A stretch of DNA of 64,000 bases from NCBI GenBank assembly GCA_022605425.2, contig CM061249.1, positions 868,001 to 932,000 on the forward strand, given 5' to 3'. Each line of letters starts with the position of its first letter. Within the stretch, counting starts at the first letter, position 1. Source of the stretch: Hamiltosporidium tvaerminnensis. Taxonomy: Eukaryota; Microsporidia; Dubosqiidae. The notes beneath the pieces were generated by a model, which ran no database searches, was not told the origin of the DNA, and worked only from the letters and a program-made list of their open reading frames with translations. The translations under genes and the position numbers were made by a program. This document shows, one piece after another, positions 46,431-57,335 of this stretch.

Positions 46431-47911
46431 TTTATTAAACAAAAAAAATATACTTAGATATATACTATTATACAAGTAGAAAAATCTATTATGCTACACC
46501 TTCTTCTTTAAATGTATTTTTATCTAATTTCATTTCCCTAAAAATTAAATCTTATATTCCATCCTAATATAATTTCACATTAATTTAATTCATTCTAATA
46601 AATTTCTTTCAATTCAATCCTAATTCTATTCGATGATGTAATTTTAATCTTATTTACTAAAATGATACCTGTATGATCACTTTAGCATCTAATTCGTATA
46701 CCTTTGTCCCTAATTTTTATTTAGAAGTTCTAAATACTAACCAAGTAACTTAAAGATCAAAACAATAGAATTAAGTTTCTGTATTAAGAAGATTTTTTAA
46801 ATAAATATGTTAACAGGTCTAATCTTGAATTATATTCCTAGTTTAAGCTATATGTGACTAAATCTTGAACAAAAAATTCTTAATTTCATTTATATAAATT
46901 AAAATAATGGCTTAAGTGTATAGAATGCTAGTATGAGATATCTCCCCGATATAATATTATTCTTAGCATCTAATTATATTTTATTCCCTGTGTGTAACCA
47001 AAAAAGGCTGTTGCAAAGATAGAATGAATTACTAGTATTTTGCAATATATTTTGTTATTAATTTACTATGTATTTCTTTGTTGCCTGATAGACATCAAAC
47101 GATTGCATTTACGTGTGTTTTTAATCTATCAAAGATCTTGGCACATATTTGGTATAAATATAGCAGATTGAAACAAAATTTTCGGTTTATAAATTATACT
47201 ATAAATGGAAGTTAATATAACAGATGTGTTATACTGAGAAATTTGAAAAAAAATATTTTTTGATAAAATATTTAAAATTTAATTATAAAAGTCGGACATA
47301 TAATCTTATTCAGTAGCTAAAAATTTTAAAATATATAAATTCAAATAAAATGTAGGACTTAAATAATCTCATTTGCTTGCTGATAAAGGTAAAAAATATC
47401 TACATACTAAAATAAAGTGTAAAATTCTTTTTTTATTCTCTTCTATCAGATATAAAGTACTATTAAGTTAATATTTTTATTAAATTACGTCTAATTCGAG
47501 AAGATATATAATTTCAGCTATTTACAATCACACTCTGCTCGAATACACTTAAAAATTAAAAAAATAATAGATAAAAGAATAAAAGATTTTAAATAATTTA
47601 GCTTAAATTTATCTCTTTTATTACAAAACGAAAGAACATCTTCAATTTATGGTTTAAAATATTCAATTGTTTAGTATTTTATTTAAAGTTAACAATATAA
47701 GATATGATAATAAATGTTAGATGAATTTTATTTGAAATTAATTAAATATCTGATGTAATATCATTAAGGAAATTACAATAAGATTAATAGATATATTAAT
47801 AACCTTTTTTTTATTTTGATACACTTTGTTTAAGATAAAGAAAATCAATGCAAATTTATAAACAAACACTCGATTTCAAATCTATATAATAAGAAAAACA
47901 ATAATAAACAA
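46431..47911 (+). other. RhoGAP upstream spacer, unit 1
   Basis: A 1.5-kb AT-rich spacer without genes, nearly identical to 54,596-56,078 apart from scattered substitutions and small indels. It must contain the promoter of the RhoGAP gene. Confidence 0.7.
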
Positions 47912-49117
47912 ATGATTGTAAAAATAAAGAACAGCGGAAATATTAGAAAAATTAATATTTCAGAAGTAACAAAAAATCAGGGACTTGAATCGAGTGAACT
48001 GATTGGAATCTTAAATAAAATCGATGAATCCAAGCAAGATAGTAATGATATGGGAAATATACACAAAAGTATATTTAGAATACTTAAAAATTCGAAATTG
48101 AAAGAGAAAGAAGAAGAGAGTATTAAAACTAAAGATGATTTAAAAAAAGCAAATTTATCCTTTCTTGAAAATGTAGCAGTTAAAGTACATGAAATCAATA
48201 TTTGGAATCATGAAGACAAGAGATTCCTGATGTTAAAATATCATATGGAATATAAATTTCCTATAATGATATACAAAAAAAATGAAATTTATTTTCAATC
48301 AAAACTGGTAAATAAACCATCTCGAGATGAAAAACAACAAATTACATTTAATAAATTGGAAAATAAGGACCAAAAAGCTAATGATACTATAAAATATGAT
48401 TTACTTAGAGATAAAGAAAAGATCAAATTGGCTTGTTTTTGCTTTAAGAAGCTCCGTAAATATAGATCCAGCTTTAAAGATAATATTTTAGAAAAAATTT
48501 CTGATATATTCAGATCTTCGTTTAAGAAAGATTCTTATCATATAAAAAAAGCAAATACATTTGTTTATACCGTTGGTGACCATATTTTAGATGAAGGGAT
48601 CAAAAAAGAGGGATTGTTTAGAATTTCTGGTAAATATGCCTATTATAAATTTATGCCGGGTGTTTTAGCTGCAGGAAAGAGATATGATTATACTGAGTTA
48701 TCTGTTCATGACAACGCTTCAATTTTCAAAGCATATATTCGGGAGATAATGAATGGGATAATTTCAGTTCAGATTGCAGAAAGGGTGATGAAAATAATAA
48801 AAAACCAGACGGATCCTTCAATATTAGAATACATTGTGCCTTTAATAATATTTTCGATTACAAATGAAAATAGAAAGATGCTTATCTATTTACAGAAAAT
48901 CTTTCGAAAAGTTAATCAGTATTCAAAAGATAATAAAATGGGGTCAGATAATCTATACAAAATTTTTACTCCTACTATTTTTCCAACTATTGAATGTTAT
49001 GATTTGCAATCCTTAAATTTGCAAATTGAGATTGTAAAAAGAATTTTTGAGTCAAATTTAACAGACATCCCTTGTTTTTTGTATGAAGAAGCACTTTCAC
49101 CCGCTAAAAATCAATAA
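47912..49117 (+). CDS. RhoGAP-domain protein, copy 1
   Basis: This 401-residue protein should stimulate GTP hydrolysis by a Rho/Rac/Cdc42-type GTPase, controlling actin or polarity in the cytoplasm. The RhoGAP domain covers about 205-385: the arginine-finger motif EGLFRISG (R237), the VHDNASIFKAYIREI helix (Lys273, Arg277) and NKMGSDNLYKIFTPTIF (N341, M343). These match the family's GxFRxSG, K-x-x-x-R and N-x-M...NL...F-x-P pattern. The first 200 residues are Lys/Glu-rich with no recognised domain. It differs from copy 2 at 14 residues, all within the first 159; residues 160-401 are identical. Stop codon to the downstream retrotransposon ATG is 51 bp, same strand. No C-run precedes the start. 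Confidence 0.9.
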   Translation: MIVKIKNSGNIRKINISEVTKNQGLESSELIGILNKIDESKQDSNDMGNIHKSIFRILKNSKLKEKEEESIKTKDDLKKANLSFLENVAVKVHEINIWNHEDKRFLMLKYHMEYKFPIMIYKKNEIYFQSKLVNKPSRDEKQQITFNKLENKDQKANDTIKYDLLRDKEKIKLACFCFKKLRKYRSSFKDNILEKISDIFRSSFKKDSYHIKKANTFVYTVGDHILDEGIKKEGLFRISGKYAYYKFMPGVLAAGKRYDYTELSVHDNASIFKAYIREIMNGIISVQIAERVMKIIKNQTDPSILEYIVPLIIFSITNENRKMLIYLQKIFRKVNQYSKDNKMGSDNLYKIFTPTIFPTIECYDLQSLNLQIEIVKRIFESNLTDIPCFLYEEALSPAKNQ

Positions 49118-49134
49118 ATCCTTTAATTTTCAAA

Positions 49135-49164
49135 TTTTAATGTTTTAATGTTTTAATGTTTTAA
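49135..49164 (+). repeat. (TTTTAATG)n microsatellite 5' of copy B
   Basis: About 3.75 copies of the 8-bp unit lie between the RhoGAP stop and the retrotransposon start. The same unit reappears at the 3' end of the element. Confidence 0.9.
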
Positions 49165-49168
49165 ATTT

Positions 49169-52100
49169 ATGGGTAGAAAGAAAAATGTTAGCAGCGAAAT
49201 ATCGAATAATACCAAAATAAAGGCTGCAAACGACGCTGATGAGGTGAAAAAGAGTGATAGTGAGATACAAAAATGTAAGCTACACCCACCGGCGATTCCC
49301 CTACCTTCCTCCTCCTACACAACAATAACACCTCCACCACCAAGCCAAACATGCAGTAAAATGCAAAATAGTGGGCTTGACACCTTACCTTCGCCTAATG
49401 CACCAGTTACCTCTTCGGTTGAAGTCTCTGCGTGCGAGCCATCGTACGACATGACAAGCCCCTGTACTCTAGCTATTCCGGAAGGTAACAGGCTAATGGC
49501 ATTGCGGACGATATTCGATTCCGTAACAGCCGACCCGAAGGAATGGCCTCGAATTGTTTTTTTTGCAGTACAGACAAGGTTTGAAAGAATGCCAAGAAAT
49601 GGCTGGACAGAGCTTCACAGGTACTATAATGAGAAATTCGGCTGCACTGAAACTCTCGAAGTGTTAAAAAAATTGGCACAAAGTGAGATGGGAAAGGATG
49701 TAAAATCAGAAGAGAATGGAGAGCGACGTAGAATCGCCACTTGTCTCGCTGATACATGCACCTTGACCGACACCACGGAGTACATAAACCTGAGAGATAA
49801 ATTCTTGAGTAAAATCAAAGAAATCTCTGAGAACGAAATTGGAAAAGTGGTGGTCCGAACTAGAAAACATCCAAATGAATTGGTTGATAGTAAAGTTCTG
49901 GATCTCATAAATCGAGTAGTCGGTGAATATGCAGGAGCTCATGTACCTGAGTCAATTACGGAAGCCGCGTATATCATGCAAGCTGCGCAGGTATGCTATG
50001 ACGAGGCAACACGTAAAGAGAAGCCTAGATCCGCTTGGAAGGAAAACATAGAAAGTAAAATTTCTAAGTTAGTACTTTCCAAAGATCTCCTCGAGAAAGC
50101 TCGTAAGCAGGAAAAGCTCTCCACTTCGGAAACGAAGAGCCTTAAGAAAATCATGCGAGAGTTTAATTTAAACTTGAGCAGCGTAACTGATCTTTCTGAG
50201 GCTTTAGTTAAGAAGAATGAGTCTTTGAATGTTTACGAGAAAAAAATTACGATGCATGAAAGTAGGAAGCAATTCCGAAAAGAGAATCGTATGTTTGAGC
50301 TTTTCCGAGGTCGATTTTATCGTGGGTTATCCGAGCGTGTGGAATCCGAGCATGTGGTTAGCCGTGATGAAATTGTGAGTTTTTGGTCTACAATGTGGAA
50401 CAAAAATGATGACACAGTCACGTACGATGATTATTTGATTCCATTTGTATCAGATAATCATCCGACCACGTTTCCTTCACTTGATGAATTTGTGAATATC
50501 ATTAATTGGCTCCCTAATTGGAAAGCTGCTGGAATTGATGGTATTTACAATTTTTTCATTAAGAAACTTACAACTCTTCACAAATATCTTTATGATATTG
50601 TGAAAGTTATATGTTTAGAAGGAACACCTCAAGCTGATTGGTTTTACTGCGGGCTTACGTATTTGATACCGAAAGGAATTCCACGAAGAGGCTCTGACTA
50701 CAGGCCAATCACTTGTATGTCCAACCTCTATAAGTTAACGACAAAGTGTGTAACGAAAGTCGTTCAACTTGAAGTGGAAAGGCGAGGGTTGCTTGCAGAG
50801 AACCAACTAGGGGCGGTAAAAGGTGTGCAGGGAGCGAAAGAGCAGGCTCTACTGAATATTGCCTTAAATAAAGAGTATGGAAATAATCTTAAGGCAACAT
50901 GGATTGATGTTAAAAAAGCTTATGATTCAATAGATCATGCTTATTTAACTCAATGCATTGAAAACCTTAATTTACCTGATTGGATCCTGAAATTTATTAA
51001 GGTAATTATATCAAAATGGAAAATTGATATATCAGTAGGGCCTGAAAAATCATGAGCAAGAAGATTGATAGAGGGATTCTACAAGGAGATAGTCTGTCAC
51101 CTTTGTTATTTGTGTTGTGTATGGATCCATTAAGCCGAAAGCTTAATGAAAAATACACAAAAGTGACAGTACAAACAGATGCAGAATCCCATTCTACTAA
51201 TCATCTCTTGTTTATTGATGATCTTAAGCTCCTTGCAAAAGACAGCTCCACATTGAGTGCTATGACAGGCGAGGCAAAGGAATTTTTAGAGGTGATTGGC
51301 TTAGAGATTAACAAAGAGAAGTCAGCCACAAATGATACGTGTTGTGAAGATACTGCTACTCTTCTAGAAGGTGTTAGTGTTTACAAATATTTAGGAATAA
51401 TAGAAGATAGCAGAGGAATCCCAACACGTAGCTCATTTGAAGAAGTACGGAGCAAACTTATATCAAGAGTTGAAAGACTTTGTCACACTAGATTAAATGC
51501 AAAAAATTTATTTTCTGCAATCAATCAACATGCGATATCGTTAATCAACTATCACATAGGAGTACTTCGACACAACCGGATGACTTCTCTAAGTTAGATG
51601 ATGCAGTGCGTGCGGTGTTGGTGAAGAATAAGATACATCTCCGCCCAGGATGTAAAGAGCGTTTATACCTTCCTAGAGCAGAACTTGGAAGAGGCTTAAA
51701 TAGTGTTGAGTTGCGAAGCGAACATATGCTTCTGCAACTCTTGGATTGTCTGGAAATATGTAAAGAAATATCAACTAGACGAGCAGCAATCCTTAAGGTG
51801 GAGAATAATAAAACCCATCTTGGACTAATAAAAGGCTTCTTAAAAGTAAAGTACAGGTTGGTAGAAGAAGTCACTAAGAAAAGTTTAGAAGAAGCTCAAC
51901 TTGCAAAACTATATAACGAAATAGAAAAACGAAAACTCCATTCAAAGTTATATAATGCAAGAAAAAAATAAGCTGCAAGTGTTAGTGACTCTTCAAGATG
52001 GCTAAAGAGAGGAAATATTAGGCCACGAAATAAAGCAGTGTTCTGTTATATCCAGGATAGAAATGTATTCTGGAGAACAGATGGTATGTGTCAACATTCG

Positions 52101-52961
52101 GGAAGTCTGGTAAGACTGTAGATCATCTAGCAACTCGATGTGAAAAAATGCTAGGCCATGATTGCACTAGACGGCATAATGAAGTGGTTAGATGCCTACA
52201 CCTACTTCTTCTAAATAGATATAAGTTTAAGTCTTCAAAACGAATAAAGAGCCACTCAGTTCAAGAAATTCTTGATAAAGAATATGCAGAGATAAGAGTG
52301 GACACTAGAATAAAAACTGATGTTAAAATCCGGAATAACAGACCGGACATATTTATTTTAGATAAGAAGAAGAATAAGATAACACTCATTGAAGTAGGAA
52401 TCACTTCCCAAGATTCACTTCAAATAGTTGAAACTGAAAAACTTAGGAAGTATGACCTGCTAGCCAATGAGTTGGGTCTTATTTATAGGTGTAGTGTTGA
52501 GATAATCCCTTATGTGATGACCTGGGACGGTATTGTGACAAAATACCATAAATCTCATCTTAAAAGACTAGAAATACCCATGAATGTAGAAGCATACATT
52601 CAGTCTATAGTACTTAAAAAGACAGTCGAAACTATTTCCTTTGATCGACGAAGAGGACTTGAGTCAGGACTAAATGCCGAAGAGAGCTGGGAGAGAGCGT
52701 CAATGGGTGTTATTATGAGATCAGAGATGCATGAGGAACCAATACCCCCTTTAAAAGAAGCGAAAACAGAGGAAGATGGTGCCAAAAATTTTAAACCAAA
52801 ATATAAAGCCCCCTTTATTTTACAAGGAGGAACCACTTTAGAGGAACCGACCAATAACATAAATGAAGAGTCGGATTTGGAAGAAGAGACAAAAGTGGTC
52901 AAAGAGGTAAAAGAAAACATGTAAAAATGGTAAAAAATATTTTAACCCAGAATTTTATTAA
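49169..52961 (+). mobile_element. R2-like retrotransposon copy B, full length, frameshifted
   Basis: Copy B codes for the whole element but in pieces. Its first frame (49,169-51,055) is intact through the N-terminal region and RT motifs including IDVKKAYDS, and keeps the 8-T run at 49,557-49,564 that copy C has lost by one base. A missing A at 51,046-51,050 then breaks the frame (stop overlaps the next ATG as ATGA). Further breaks follow near 51,565 (in the thumb region), near 51,967 and in the zinc finger at about 52,097. The nuclease region (52,088-52,924) is open. Diagnostic variants show that about 51,550-52,370 is like the truncated fragments, whereas the flanks are like copy C. Confidence 0.92.
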
Positions 52962-52962
52962 A

Positions 52963-52999
52963 TAATGTTTTAATGTTTTAATGTTTTAATGTTTTAATT
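52963..52999 (+). repeat. (TTTTAATG)n microsatellite 3' of copy B
   Basis: About 4.5 copies of the 8-bp unit begin immediately after the element's TTTTATTAAATA tail. Together with the 5' array this brackets the element in one microsatellite. Confidence 0.9.
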
Positions 53000-53046
53000 T
53001 TATTTTTAAAATATATTAGAATATATTTTTAAAATTTTTTAAAATA

Positions 53047-54595
53047 GAAGATTACAGAGGAATCCAAACACGTAACTTCTTTGAAGAAGTACAGAGCAAA
53101 CTTATATCAAGAGTTGAAAGACTTTGTCATACTAGATTAAACGCAAAAAATTTATTTTCTGCAATCAATCAACATGCGATATCGTTAATCAACTATCACA
53201 TAGGAGTACTTCGACACAACCGGATGACTTCTCTAAGTTAGATGATGCAGTGCGTGCGGTGTTGGTGAAGAATAAGATACATCTCCGCCCAGGATGTAAA
53301 GAGCGTTTATACCTTCCTAGAGCAGAACTTGGAAGAGGCTTAAATAGTGTTGAGTTGCGAAGCGAACATATGCTTCTGCAACTCTTGGATTGTCTGGAAA
53401 TATGTAAAGAAATATCAACTAGACGAGCAGCAATCCTTAAGGTGGAGAATAATAAAACCCATCTTGGACTAATAAAAGGCTTCTTAAAAGTAAAGTACAG
53501 GTTGGTAGAAGAAGTCACTAAGAAAAGTTTAGAAGAAGCTCAACTTGCAAAACTATATAACGAAATAGAAAAACGAAAACTCCATTCAAAGTTATATAAT
53601 GCAAGAAAAAAATAAGCTGCAAGTGTTAGTGACTCTTCAAGATGGCTAAAGAGAGGAAATATTAGGCCACGAAATAAAGCAGTGTTCTGTTATATCCAGG
53701 ATAGAAATGTATTCTGGAGAACAGATGGTATGTGTCAACATTCGGGAAGTCTGGTAAGACTGTGGATCATCTAGCAACTCGATGTGAAAAAATGCTAGGC
53801 CATGATTGCACTAGACGGCATAATGAAGTGGTTAGATGCCTACACCTACTTCTTCTAAATAGATATAAGTTTAAGTCTTCAAAACGAATAAAGAGCCACT
53901 CAGTTCAAGAAATTCTTGATAAAGAATATGCAGAGATAAGAGTGGACACTAGAATAAAAACTGATGTTAAAATCCGGAATAACAGACCGGACATATTTAT
54001 TTTAGATAAGAAGAAGAATAAAATAACACTCACTGAAGTAGGAATTACTTCCCAAGATTCACTTCAAATAGTTGAAACTGAAAAACTTAGGAAGTATGAC
54101 CTGCTAGCCAATGAGTTGGGCCTTATTTATAAGTGTAGTGTTGAGATAATCCCTTATGTGATGACCTGGGACGGTATTGTGACAAAATACCATAAATCTC
54201 ATCTTAAAAGACTAGAAATACCCATGAATGTAGAAGCATACATTCAGTCTATAGTACTTAAGAAGACAGTCAAAACAATTTCCTTTGATCGACGAAGAGA
54301 CTTGAGTCAGGACTAAATGCCGAAGAGAGCTGGGAGACAGCATCATTATGTGTTATTATGATAGCAGAGATGCATAAGGAACCAAACTTTTTTTAAAAGA
54401 AGAGAAGAGAGAGGAAGATGGTGCAAAAAAATTTCTAAGCGAAAAATAAAGCACCCCTTATTTCACAAGGAGGAACCACTTTCGAGGAACCGACCAATCA
54501 CATAAATGAAGAGTCGGATTTGGAAGAAGAGACAAAAGTGGTTAAAGAGGTAGAAGAAAACATAAAAAAATGTTAAAAATATTTTAACCCATAAT
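53047..54595 (+). mobile_element. 5'-truncated retrotransposon fragment 1
   Basis: The fragment begins abruptly at GAAGATTACAGAGG, equivalent to about 51,403 in copy B, and runs to the 3' tail. It keeps the thumb, zinc finger and nuclease regions but has frameshifts (near 53,213, 53,610, 53,741 and 54,297), including the zinc-finger one-base deletion. Its 5' truncation with retained 3' end fits target-primed reverse transcription that stopped early. Confidence 0.92.
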
Positions 54596-56078
54596 TTTAT
54601 AAAATAAAAAAAATATACTTAGATATATACTATTATACAAGTAGAACAATCTATTATCCTACACCTTCTTCTTTAAATGTATTTTTATCTAATTTTATTT
54701 CCCTAAAAATTAAATCTTATATTCCATCCTAATATAATTTCACATTAATTTAATTCATTCTAATAAATTTCTTTCAATTCAATCCTAATTCTATTCGATG
54801 ATGTAATTTTAATCTTATTTACTAAAATGATACCTGTATGATCACTTTAGCATCTAATTCGTATACCTTTGTCCCTAATTTTTATTTAGAAGTTCTAAAT
54901 ACTAACCAAGTAACTTAAAGATCAAAACAATAGAATTAAGTTTCTGTATTAAGAAGATTTTTTAAATAAATATGTTAACAGGTCTAATCTTGAATTATAT
55001 TCCTAGTTTAAGCTATATGTGACTAAATCTTGAACAAAAAATTCTTAATTTCATTTATATAAATTAAAATAATGGCTTAAGTGTATAGAATGCTAGTATG
55101 AGATATCTCCCCGATATAATATTATTCTTAGCAGCTAATTATGTTTTATTCCCTGTGTGAAACCAAAAAAGGCTGTTGCAAAGATAGAATGAATTACTAG
55201 TATTTTGCAATATATTTTGCTATTAATTTACTATGTATTTCTTTGTTGCCTGATAGAAATCAAACGATTGCATTTACATGTGTTTTTAATCTATCAAAGA
55301 TTTTGGCACGTATTGGAGTATAAATATAGCAGATTGAAACAAAATTTTCGGTTTATAAATTATACTATGATTGCGACTTGATATAACAGATGTGTTATAG
55401 TGAGTAATCCGAAGAAAATTACTTTTTAGATAAAATATTTAAAATTTAATTATAAAAGTCGGACATATAATCTTATTCAGTAGCTAATAATTTTTAAAAT
55501 ATATAAATTCAAATAAAATGTAGGACTTAAATAATCGTGTTTGCTAGCTGAGAAGGGTAAAAAAATATCTACATACTAAAATAAAATGTAAAATTCTTTT
55601 TTAATTCTCTTCTATCAGATATAAAGTACTATTAAGTTAATATTTTTATTAAATTAAGTCTAATTCGAGAAGATATATAATTTCAGCTATTTACAATCAC
55701 TCTGCTCGAATACACTTTTTAATTTAAAAAATAATAGATAAAAGAATAAAAGATTTAAAAATAATTCAGCTTAAATAAATCTCTTTTCTTACAAAACATA
55801 AGAAAAGCTTTAATTTATAGTTTAAAATATTCAATTGTTTAGTATTTTATTTAAAGTTAACTATATAAGATATGATAATAAATGGTAGATGAATTTTATT
55901 AAAAATTAATTTAATATCTGATGTAATATCATTAAGGAAATTAAAATAAGATATAAAGATATATTAATAATCTTTTTTCATTTTGATACACTTTGTTTAA
56001 GATAAAGAAAATTAATGCAGATTTATAAACAAACACTCGATTTCAAATCTATATAATAAGAAAAACAATAATAAACAA
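54596..56078 (+). other. RhoGAP upstream spacer, unit 2
   Basis: Counterpart of 46,431-47,911; AT-rich, no genes. Differences include short substitutions such as GGCACGTATTGGAG versus GGCACATATTTGG, so the units are not an exact assembly duplicate. Confidence 0.7.
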
Positions 56079-57284
56079 ATGATTGGAAAAATAAAGAACA
56101 GCGGAAATATTAGAAAAATTAATATTTCAGAAGTAACAAAAAATCTGGGACTTGAATCGAGTGAACTGATTGGAATCTTAAATAAAATCGATGAATCCAA
56201 GCAAGATAGTAATGATATGGGAAATATACATAAAAGTATATTTAGAATCATTAAAAATTCGAAATTGAAGGAGAAAGAAGAAAAGAGTATTAAAACTAAA
56301 GAAGATTTAGAAAAAGCAGATTTATCCTTTCTTGAAAATGTAGCAGTTAAAGTACATGAAATTAATATTTGGAATCATGAAGACAAGAGATTCCTGATGT
56401 TAAAATATCATATGGAATATAAATTTCCTATAATGATATACAAAAAAAATGAAATATATTTTAAATCAAACCTGGTATATGAACCATCTCGAGATGAAAA
56501 ACAACAAATTACATTTAATAAATTAGAAAATAAGGACAAAAAAGCTAAAGATTCTATAAAATATGATTTACTTAGAGATAAAGAAAAGATCAAATTGGCT
56601 TGTTTTTGCTTTAAGAAGCTCCGTAAATATAGATCCAGCTTTAAAGATAATATTTTAGAAAAAATTTCTGATATATTCAGATCTTCGTTTAAGAAAGATT
56701 CTTATCATATAAAAAAAGCAAATACATTTGTTTATACCGTTGGTGACCATATTTTAGATGAAGGGATCAAAAAAGAGGGATTGTTTAGAATTTCTGGTAA
56801 ATATGCCTATTATAAATTTATGCCGGGTGTTTTAGCTGCAGGAAAGAGATATGATTATACTGAGTTATCTGTTCATGACAACGCTTCAATTTTCAAAGCA
56901 TATATTCGGGAGATAATGAATGGGATAATTTCAGTTCAGATTGCAGAAAGGGTGATGAAAATAATAAAAAACCAGACGGATCCTTCAATATTAGAATACA
57001 TTGTGCCTTTAATAATATTTTCGATTACAAATGAAAATAGAAAGATGCTTATCTATTTACAGAAAATCTTTCGAAAAGTTAATCAGTATTCAAAAGATAA
57101 TAAAATGGGGTCAGATAATCTATACAAAATTTTTACTCCTACTATTTTTCCAACTATTGAATGTTATGATTTGCAATCCTTAAATTTGCAAATTGAGATT
57201 GTAAAAAGAATTTTTGAGTCAAATTTAACAGACATCCCTTGTTTTTTGTATGAAGAAGCACTTTCACCCGCTAAAAATCAATAA
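56079..57284 (+). CDS. RhoGAP-domain protein, copy 2
   Basis: This is the second 401-residue RhoGAP gene, with the same domain, arginine finger (R237 in GLFRISG) and N341/M343 as copy 1. It differs from copy 1 at V3G, Q23L, L58I, E70K, D75E, K78E, N81D, Q129K, K131N, N134Y, K135E, Q154K, N157K and T159S. It is identical over residues 160-401. Most differences change charge, in a region without a recognised domain, so the two proteins may differ in partners or location while sharing the same catalytic half. The reading frame is intact, so both copies are probably functional. Confidence 0.9.
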   Translation: MIGKIKNSGNIRKINISEVTKNLGLESSELIGILNKIDESKQDSNDMGNIHKSIFRIIKNSKLKEKEEKSIKTKEDLEKADLSFLENVAVKVHEINIWNHEDKRFLMLKYHMEYKFPIMIYKKNEIYFKSNLVYEPSRDEKQQITFNKLENKDKKAKDSIKYDLLRDKEKIKLACFCFKKLRKYRSSFKDNILEKISDIFRSSFKKDSYHIKKANTFVYTVGDHILDEGIKKEGLFRISGKYAYYKFMPGVLAAGKRYDYTELSVHDNASIFKAYIREIMNGIISVQIAERVMKIIKNQTDPSILEYIVPLIIFSITNENRKMLIYLQKIFRKVNQYSKDNKMGSDNLYKIFTPTIFPTIECYDLQSLNLQIEIVKRIFESNLTDIPCFLYEEALSPAKNQ

Positions 57285-57301
57285 ATCCTTTAATTTTCAA
57301 A

Positions 57302-57331
57302 TTTTAATGTTTTAATGTTTTAATGTTTTAA
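57302..57331 (+). repeat. (TTTTAATG)n microsatellite 5' of copy C
   Basis: About 3.75 copies, identical to the array before copy B, ending four bases before the element's ATG. Confidence 0.9.
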
Positions 57332-57335
57332 ATTT

